Shown piece after piece: positions 5,536-9,782 of a stretch of DNA of 9,782 nucleotides (position 1 is its first letter; each line of letters begins with the position of its first letter). Under the pieces are notes generated by a model. That model made no database searches. It was not told where the DNA came from and saw only the letters and a list, made by a program, of their open reading frames with translations. A program made the translations under genes and the position numbers. Source of the DNA: JACQZU01 sp041908165 (GTDB taxonomy: Bacteria > Acidobacteriota > Holophagae > Holophagales > Holophagaceae); the NCBI GenBank assembly GCA_041908165.1, contig JAYRFV010000185.1:1-9782 (forward strand), given 5' to 3'.

Positions 5536-6381
5536 ATGGCACGGAAAGGGTTCCAAGGAGTTGGCCTCGGGCTGCGCGGTCCGCACGTTGAAGCGGTCGC
5601 CGCCTCGGCCGCCCATCCCGTGCCGTTCTGGGAGCTGGCGCCGGAGAACCTGCTGGGGCAGGGCGGCCGGCGCGCCCGCCAGACCCGCGCGATCCTCGAC
5701 CGGGATCCGGTGCTCACCCACGGCCTGAGCCTGTCCCTGGCCGGGTACGACGACTGGGATCCGGCGTACCTGCGGGAGCTCGCCGCCCTGCTCGACGACC
5801 TGGAGGCGCCGTTCCATTCCGAGCACCTCTGCTTCACCACCGTGGGCGGCAGCAGCACCCACGAACTGCTGCCGATGCCCTTCACCCATGCCTCGGCGCG
5901 CCACGCCGCCGGACGCATCCGGCGCCTGCAGGACACGCTCGGCGTCCCGGTCATCATCGAGAACATCACCTGCTACGTCGAACTCGGCGAGCCGGAGATG
6001 GACGAAGGCGCCTTCCTTCTGGAGGTACTGGAACGGGCGGATTGCGGGCTGCTGCTGGACGTCAACAATGTCTACGTCAACAGCCTCAACTGGGGATTCG
6101 ACCCCGTCGCCTGGCTGCAGCGGATGCCGCTGGAACGGGTCCGGCAGCTGCACGTGGCCGGCCACGAACGGTTCGAGGCGGCGGTCGTCGACACGCACGG
6201 CGCGGCGGTGGCCGACCCGGTGGCGGAGCTGATGCAGTGGGTGCTGCGCCGCACTGGACCCTTGCCGGTGCTGCTGGAGCGCGACCACGGCATTCCGGAG
6301 CTCGGCCTGCTGCTGGCGGAGCGCGGGCGGCTGCAGCGGTTGTACGACCAGGCGCTCGCGGAGGTCCCAGCCCATGCGTGA
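5536..6381 (+). CDS. MNIO-family (DUF692/UPF0276) RiPP maturase, HvfB/BufB type
   Basis: 281 residues, the normal length for DUF692. Members are TIM-barrel enzymes with two or three iron ions that oxidatively rearrange cysteines in a precursor peptide, as MbnB does in methanobactin synthesis. The ATG is fixed by GGAGG (5525-5529) six bases upstream and by the family start GVGLGLRGPH; the frame is open further upstream but overlaps the precursor gene. Conserved segments and likely metal ligands: H17, E33/E37, H62 (THGLSLSL), H94/E96/H97 (HSEHL), E142/N143 (ENIT), D175/N177/N178 (LDVNNVYVN), H206/H210 (HVAGH), D219/H221 (DTHG), E248/D250/H251 (ERDHG). No key position looks lost. It should act in the cytoplasm on the adjacent peptide before export. 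It overlaps the next gene by 8 bases. Confidence 0.9.
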   Translation: MARKGFQGVGLGLRGPHVEAVAASAAHPVPFWELAPENLLGQGGRRARQTRAILDRDPVLTHGLSLSLAGYDDWDPAYLRELAALLDDLEAPFHSEHLCFTTVGGSSTHELLPMPFTHASARHAAGRIRRLQDTLGVPVIIENITCYVELGEPEMDEGAFLLEVLERADCGLLLDVNNVYVNSLNWGFDPVAWLQRMPLERVRQLHVAGHERFEAAVVDTHGAAVADPVAELMQWVLRRTGPLPVLLERDHGIPELGLLLAERGRLQRLYDQALAEVPAHA

Positions 6382-7132
6382 GATCCTGCTGCAGCACGCC
6401 TTCGCCGACCTGGTCCTGGCGGATGACGAGCCCGGGTTCCTCCAGGACGCCGCCGGTTTCGACGGTGCACACGGCCTCTCGGCCGCGGACGCCGGAAGCT
6501 TCCGGCGCCAGTCGGAGCGCTTCCTGCTCTACCGGACCCTGGTCCGGACCAACCTGCTGGCACCGCTGGAGAACACCTTCCCGGTGCTGCGGGCGCTGCT
6601 GGGTCCCGAGGCCTGGGACCAGGCCACCGCCGCCTTCCTCGCCGCCCGGAGCCTGCCCAGCCCCTACTACCGCGACATCGCCCCGGCCTTCGCCGCCTGG
6701 CTGGCGGCGACCGGCTGGGGCCAGGACCGGTGGCCTGCGGTGCTGGAACTGGCCCACTACGAATGCACCGAACTGCTGGTCACCCGTGGCCCCGACCTGC
6801 CGGCCCCGGCTGGACTCGGCGCCCGGCCCGACCCGGCTTCACGCCTGGTGCTGGAACCAGGGGCGCAGGTGGTGAGCTACCGCCACGCCGTGCACCGGGC
6901 GAACGAGGAGCGGCCTGTGCCGCAGGCGGAACCCACCCACCTCCTGCTGCACCGCGACCTGAAGGGCGGGTTCGGCGTGCTGGAACTGACCGGCGCCACC
7001 GCCGCGCTGCTGGCCTCCACCGCACCGCTCGGCGCCGCCCTCGCCGGACTCGGCCTGGACCTCGACGATCGACTGCTCGACCTCTTCACCGACCTGATGC
7101 ACCGCGGCGCACTCCTGGGCTTCCAGGGCTGA
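6374..7132 (+). CDS. DUF2063-family RiPP maturation partner, HvfC/BufC (MbnC-like)
   Basis: 252 residues, translationally coupled to the maturase by an 8-base overlap. The N-terminal half (about 1-100: FRRQSERFLLYRTLVRTNLLAPLENTFPVL, then PSPYYRDIAPAFAAWL) matches the DUF2063 domain, which was once labelled putative DNA-binding. It is now known as the partner that binds the precursor leader and docks on MNIO enzymes. The C-terminal half (about 150-252: VVSYRHAVHRA, PTHLLLHRDLKGGFGVLELTG) is the beta-rich/winged part common in HvfC-like proteins. No membrane segment is visible. Role is well supported by the invariant pairing with DUF692 genes; DNA binding is unlikely. Confidence 0.85.
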   Translation: MREILLQHAFADLVLADDEPGFLQDAAGFDGAHGLSAADAGSFRRQSERFLLYRTLVRTNLLAPLENTFPVLRALLGPEAWDQATAAFLAARSLPSPYYRDIAPAFAAWLAATGWGQDRWPAVLELAHYECTELLVTRGPDLPAPAGLGARPDPASRLVLEPGAQVVSYRHAVHRANEERPVPQAEPTHLLLHRDLKGGFGVLELTGATAALLASTAPLGAALAGLGLDLDDRLLDLFTDLMHRGALLGFQG

Positions 7133-7140
7133 GCCGCCCC

Positions 7141-7154
7141 ACCTGGCCGTCCGC
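7141..7154. repeat. Single copy of the 14-nt unit
   Basis: ACCTGGCCGTCCGC differs by one base from the ACCTGGCCGGCCGC unit at 1397-1410 and again lies just after a stop codon (eight bases after the DUF2063 gene). It shows that the unit is dispersed rather than confined to one locus. Confidence 0.55.
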
Positions 7155-7170
7155 GGGCCGTCGTCGGCCC
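7155..7170 (+). other. Intercistronic hairpin within the operon
   Basis: GGGCCG (7155-7160), loop TCGT, CGGCCC (7165-7170): a perfect 6-bp stem in the 68-base gap between the DUF2063 gene and the YceI gene. With no T-tract it is more likely an attenuating or mRNA-processing stem than a full terminator. It could make the four downstream genes less abundant than the three RiPP genes. Confidence 0.35.
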
Positions 7171-7200
7171 CGGGCAGTGCCCTGCCTGCGAAGGACCTCC

Positions 7201-7797
7201 ATGCGAATTCCTGCCCTCGTTCCCTTCCTGCTGCTGCTCCAGCCCCTGGCCGGAGCCGACCGTGCATTCTCCGTGGATCGTGCCCACACCCGGTTCGGAT
7301 TCCGGGCGGCCACCCCGCTGTTCGAGGTCCCCGGCCGCTTCGACCGCTACACCGTGAACATCAACGGCGATCCCGACGCCCCGGGCGCGGTCGCCGTGCG
7401 GGTCGAGCTCGAGGCCGCCTCCATCAACACCGGCAACACCGGCCGCGACCAGCACCTGCGCAGCGCGGACTTCTTCGACGCCGGCCGCCACCCGAAGCTG
7501 GTGTTCCGTTCCGACCGCGCCTGGCGCGAGGGGGAGCAGCTGAAGGTGGCGGGGAGCCTGGAGATCCGCGGCCAGCGGAAGGACCTGACCCTGGTCCTGC
7601 AGCCGGCCACCGGCCTCAACGGGGCCGGTGTGCCGACCTGGTCCTACCGCGGCAGCCTGCGGATCGACCGCCGCGACTTCGGGATCGGTGCCGACAGCCT
7701 GGCCGCCCGGATCGGCCTGAAGGACCCGGTCGACCTCGACCTGCTGTTGGTCGGGTCCTTCAGGGAGGCGCCGCCGGCCCGGTCCGGCCGGCGCTGA
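7201..7797 (+). CDS. Periplasmic YceI-like lipid-binding protein
   Basis: 198 residues. The start is set by AAGGA (7191-7195) five bases upstream and by the signal peptide that begins there (MRIPALVPFLLLLQPLAGA, probable cut after residue 19). The mature part begins FSVDRAHTRFGFRA, the standard YceI opening. It continues with VELEAASINTGNTGRDQHLRSADFFDAGRHPKLVF and the final strand RRDFGIG..LAARIGLKDPVDLDLLLVG. YceI proteins are lipocalin-like barrels that bind long isoprenoids such as ubiquinone precursors; physiological roles are mostly unproved. Inside this operon it may act in envelope stress or quinone protection, which is inference. A proline/arginine-rich tail (PPARSGRR) ends the protein. 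Confidence 0.9.
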   Translation: MRIPALVPFLLLLQPLAGADRAFSVDRAHTRFGFRAATPLFEVPGRFDRYTVNINGDPDAPGAVAVRVELEAASINTGNTGRDQHLRSADFFDAGRHPKLVFRSDRAWREGEQLKVAGSLEIRGQRKDLTLVLQPATGLNGAGVPTWSYRGSLRIDRRDFGIGADSLAARIGLKDPVDLDLLLVGSFREAPPARSGRR

Positions 7798-7845
7798 CGG
7801 CCATGCCTTGCGGGCGGGGCGCGGCTGCGGGGACACTGGGCCCCG

Positions 7846-8454
7846 ATGGCCGCCCCGGACCCGGAGGAATCCCGGCTGCTCGCCCTGGCGGCGGGCGGGG
7901 ATCCGGACGCCTTCGGGGCCCTGGTGGAGCCGCACCTCGGCCTGTTCCACGGCGGCATCCGGCGGATCCTCGGCAGCAGTCCGGAGGTGCAGGACGCGCT
8001 CCAGGAGGCGCTGATCTCCATGCACCGCGCCCTGCCCGGCTTCGAGGGACGCTCGGCCTTCAGCTCCTGGGGCTATGCCATCTGCCTGCGTGCGGCGCTG
8101 ATGCAGCGCCGCGCCTGGGCGCGCCGCCGGGAGGAATCCCTGGACGGAGGCTGGAACGAGGAACCCGAGGCAGCCGCGATGGAGCCTGACCCCGCCCCGG
8201 ACCTGCGGGAATCCCCGCAGGCCCACCTCCACCTGGAGCGCGAGGAACTGCGCCGCCTGGTCGGGGCCTGCCTGGACCGGCTGCCGGAGGGCCAGCGGCT
8301 GGTGTTCGTGCTGCGCGACCTGGAGGACTGGGACACCGGGACCATCGCCGCCCACCTGGAGATCAGCCCGGCGCTGGTCCGCCAGCGGCTGCACCGGGCG
8401 CGGCTGTTCCTGCAGCAGCGGCTGCGCGGGGTCTGGACGGGAGGAACCGCATGA
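7846..8454 (+). CDS. ECF-type RNA polymerase sigma factor
   Basis: 202 residues. Sigma region 2 spans about 24-95 (DALQEALISMHRALPGFEGRSAFSSWGYAICLRAAL). An acidic, variable linker occupies 96-135. Region 4 spans about 140-198, with LPEGQRLVFVLRDLEDWDTGTIAAHLEISPALVRQRLHRARLFL, a helix-turn-helix that reads the -35. No extra domains, so it is a standard group 4 sigma. ATG 7846 is the only start in frame after the YceI stop and has a weak binding site (GGGGAC about 11 bases ahead), which may keep its level low. It overlaps the anti-sigma gene by ATGA. Position at the end of the RiPP operon suggests it drives the whole unit, as sigma/anti-sigma pairs next to DUF692/DUF2063 genes do in Neisseria and Caulobacter. 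Confidence 0.92.
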   Translation: MAAPDPEESRLLALAAGGDPDAFGALVEPHLGLFHGGIRRILGSSPEVQDALQEALISMHRALPGFEGRSAFSSWGYAICLRAALMQRRAWARRREESLDGGWNEEPEAAAMEPDPAPDLRESPQAHLHLEREELRRLVGACLDRLPEGQRLVFVLRDLEDWDTGTIAAHLEISPALVRQRLHRARLFLQQRLRGVWTGGTA

Positions 8455-8726
8455 AGCGCGTGCTGATCATTCCCTCCTGCAGCGAAGTCCACGACGGGCT
8501 GACCGACTTCATGGAAGGCGTCCAGCCCTGGCACGTCCGCCTCGGCACCCGGCTGCACCTGCTGCTCTGTGCCGCCTGCCGCGCCCTGGCCGAGGCGCTC
8601 CGGGCCCTGCCCGCCCGGGTGCGGCAGGCCACCTCCGCGGATCCAGCCGCGCCGCCGGAGGCCCGCGCGGCCTTGGCCCAGGCCCTGGCCGCCCTGAAGC
8701 GGCCCGGGGAGGCCGGCCCTCCCTGA
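8451..8726 (+). CDS. Soluble zinc-finger (ZAS-type) anti-sigma factor
   Basis: 91 residues, start in the ATGA overlap with the sigma gene. The sequence holds C10, then H36-x3-C40-x2-C43 (HLLLCAAC). That is the zinc-binding pattern of ZAS anti-sigmas (zf-HC2 family), where Cys-to-Cys oxidation or metal exchange releases zinc and frees the sigma. The helix between C10 and H36 (EVHDGLTDFMEG) is typical of this fold. No transmembrane segment follows; the remainder is Ala/Pro-rich and helical, so it is a cytosolic sensor like ChrR, RsrA or Neisseria MseR, not a membrane anti-sigma. The target is almost certainly the sigma factor just upstream. Last gene before an intrinsic terminator. Confidence 0.82.
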   Translation: MKRVLIIPSCSEVHDGLTDFMEGVQPWHVRLGTRLHLLLCAACRALAEALRALPARVRQATSADPAAPPEARAALAQALAALKRPGEAGPP

Positions 8727-8734
8727 GCGGGGGG

Positions 8735-8756
8735 CCGGCGTCCCCGCCGGTTTTTT
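8735..8756 (+). terminator. Intrinsic terminator of the RiPP/sigma operon
   Basis: CCGGCG (8735-8740), loop TCCC, CGCCGG (8745-8750), followed directly by six T (8751-8756) and further T-rich sequence. A textbook Rho-independent terminator eight bases after the anti-sigma stop, marking the end of the unit begun near 5040. Confidence 0.88.
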
Positions 8757-8874
8757 GCTTTTCCCGAACCGCGGCCCCGGGGCCCACGCGGCGCCCCGGC
8801 CTCGTCAAGACGCGAGCCGCCGGATCGACGGCCCTCGCCGGCAACTTGTAAGGCGCGTCATTTGTCGGAAAGAA

Positions 8875-8939
8875 TTCACATTCCTTCACCACCTTCGCGC
8901 CACCTGCAGTCCTAGACTTGGGCTTCGCACGCCAGGTGA
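8875..8939 (+). promoter_or_regulatory. Candidate promoter and RBS for the small secreted protein
   Basis: TAGACT (8913-8918) is a plausible -10; no convincing -35 is at standard spacing. Two TTCAC direct repeats 10 bases apart (8875, 8885) lie just upstream on the same helix face and could bind an activator. AGGTGA (8934-8939) is a good ribosome binding site, six bases before ATA at 8946. The rest of 8757-8870 shows no gene. Confidence 0.35.
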
Positions 8940-8945
8940 CCGGCC

Positions 8946-9356
8946 ATATTCCTTCCCCTTTCCCTGTTCCTCCTGCTGCAGCTGTCCGGCGCGGCGGCGT
9001 CCGAGCCCGAGCCCGACGGCGCCCGCACCCTCGGGGTGGCGCCGCCCTTCCGGGGCGAGCCGGCACCGCCCGCCTGGCTGCGCCTCCGCTCCCACGCCGC
9101 AGCCTGGGTGGACACGCGGCACTACCTCTACGAGGCCTACGCCGGCCCCGAGGGCCAGTGGCTGGTGCGCTACGTGATGCTGCCCGAGGGCAGCGAGGCC
9201 TTCCGCGAGATCGAGCAGGCCTTCCTGTTCCAGTCCGAGGAACGGCGCAAGCCGCAGCCCCTGAAGCCGGCCGAGGTGGTGGTCGATCCCGACCGCGCCA
9301 CTTGGAAGAAGCAGGTGTTCACCCTGGTGGACCGCCGGGACCTGATGCGGCCCTGA
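8946..9356 (+). CDS. Small secreted protein of unknown function, probable ATA start
   Basis: I do not recognise this family. The first ordinary start in frame is GTG 9036 (106 residues), but the frame upstream reads a classic signal peptide: FLPLSLFLLLQLSGAAA followed by an acidic SEPEPDG. It begins at ATA 8946 with AGGTGA six bases upstream, and a stop (TGA 8937) closes the frame just before. No ATG, GTG or TTG exists between. From ATA the protein has 136 residues, with a likely cleavage near residue 18. The mature part is soluble and charged, with WLRLRSHAAAWVDTRHYLYEAYAGPEGQWLVRYVML near the start and KKQVFTLVDRRDLMRP at the end; no cysteines. Its end is six bases from the convergent channel gene. 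Coding is likely because of codon bias and the signal peptide; the start is the open point. Confidence 0.6.
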   Translation: MFLPLSLFLLLQLSGAAASEPEPDGARTLGVAPPFRGEPAPPAWLRLRSHAAAWVDTRHYLYEAYAGPEGQWLVRYVMLPEGSEAFREIEQAFLFQSEERRKPQPLKPAEVVVDPDRATWKKQVFTLVDRRDLMRP

Positions 9357-9362
9357 AGCCGT

Positions 9363-9782
9363 TCAATTGATGAACGCGGACTCGATCCGTCGATCCGGGA
9401 CGAGCCACATCAGCGCCACCCCCACCGGCAGGATGACCGCACTGAGGGGGTGGACCAGCGACAGCGGCAGGGCGATGGCATAGACCACCACGCTCACCAG
9501 GCCCTTGACATCGGCGCGGGCGCGCTGGCCCATGGCCCTGGCCAGGGCGCTGTCGGGGCCGTGGTGGGCCACCAGCGCACGGGCGAGCAGGAAGTAGGCG
9601 ACCCCCGCCATGAGCAGCACCAGGTTGTAGGCGAACACCGGCCAGGTCCGGACCCCGTTCTCGCCGAGCCAGCCGGTGACGAAGGGCAGGAGCGAGAGCC
9701 AGAACAGCAGGTGCATGTTGGCCCAGAGGATCCGGCCGTTGACCTGGTGCGCCGCCTGCAGCAGGTGGTGGTGGTTGTTCCA
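9363..9782 (-). CDS. TMEM175-family potassium channel, N-terminal part outside window
   Basis: The frame is open to the right edge, so the 5' end is missing; 139 C-terminal residues are visible of about 200 usual. The stretch WNNHHHLL..A.HQVNGRILWANMHLLFWLSLLPF followed by VTGWLGEN is the hallmark of the bacterial TMEM175 (formerly DUF1211) family. Three or more later membrane segments follow (WPVFAYNLVLLMAGVAYFLL; GLVSVVVYAIALPLSLV; AVILPVGVALMWLVP). Bacterial members have six membrane helices and form tetramers that conduct potassium without the usual selectivity filter. The diagnostic FSD motif of helix 1 would lie beyond the window. Convergent with the small secreted protein gene with only six bases between stops. 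Confidence 0.88.
   Translation of the reverse strand, partial: WNNHHHLLQAAHQVNGRILWANMHLLFWLSLLPFVTGWLGENGVRTWPVFAYNLVLLMAGVAYFLLARALVAHHGPDSALARAMGQRARADVKGLVSVVVYAIALPLSLVHPLSAVILPVGVALMWLVPDRRIESAFIN

Noticed and set aside
2934..5969. A 1011-residue open frame on the - strand
   Set aside because: It crosses rocD, phr, the precursor gene and part of the maturase gene, all of which have clear family motifs in other frames. The translation is a low-complexity artefact of GC-rich third positions.
6374..7132. DNA-binding regulator role for the DUF2063 protein
   Set aside because: The old putative DNA-binding label for this domain is superseded by its role as partner of MNIO enzymes, and it is fused by overlap to the maturase gene.
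6877..8394. A 505-residue open frame on the - strand opposite the YceI and sigma genes
   Set aside because: It is antisense to two well-supported genes, with shadow-type composition and no motif.
8757..8870. Small RNA or short gene between the terminator and the secreted protein
   Set aside because: No ribosome binding site with a coding frame, no second terminator and no recognisable RNA fold could be seen.

Overview
This 9.8 kb window is GC-rich bacterial chromosomal DNA (roughly 70% G+C by eye), densely coded, mostly on the + strand. No rRNA, tRNA, transposase, phage gene or CRISPR array is visible. The products (a YidE/AspT-type transporter, class I photolyase, ornithine aminotransferase, an MNIO-type RiPP cassette, an ECF sigma factor with a zinc anti-sigma, a TMEM175 channel) fit a free-living, high-GC Gram-negative bacterium. 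The overall impression resembles Acidobacteriota (Holophaga/Geothrix type) or a high-GC proteobacterium, but that is a weak guess from style, not a proven placement.

Left part (1-3538): the 3' portion of a membrane transporter with two TrkA_C domains, then a stand-alone RsbRD_N-like sensory domain protein. Next comes a convergent photolyase gene on the - strand. The intergenic spaces here hold arrays of a 14-nt GC-rich unit and a pair of 58-nt GC-rich direct repeats, probably doubling as strong RNA hairpins between the convergent genes. Centre (3539-4977): a strikingly AT-rich divergent promoter region, then ornithine aminotransferase (rocD) closed by a perfect 11-bp hairpin.

Right part (5005-8756): the most interesting unit. 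Six same-strand genes lie between a palindromic/ECF-like promoter region and a good intrinsic terminator. They encode an exported Cys-Gly-repeat peptide (HvfA-like precursor), a DUF692/MNIO iron oxidase (HvfB/BufB type), a DUF2063 partner protein (HvfC/BufC type), a periplasmic YceI-like protein, an ECF sigma factor, and a short soluble zinc-finger anti-sigma. The simplest reading is a copper- or oxidant-responsive system. The sigma/anti-sigma pair senses stress and turns on a secreted, post-translationally modified metal-binding peptide plus its maturation enzymes. The precursor carries SCGAGSCGAK repeats rather than the EGKCG repeats known from HvfA.

Far right (8757-9782): a small secreted protein of unknown function whose signal peptide can only be reached through a non-standard ATA start codon. 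It is followed by the convergent 3' part of a TMEM175-type potassium channel gene that runs off the window.
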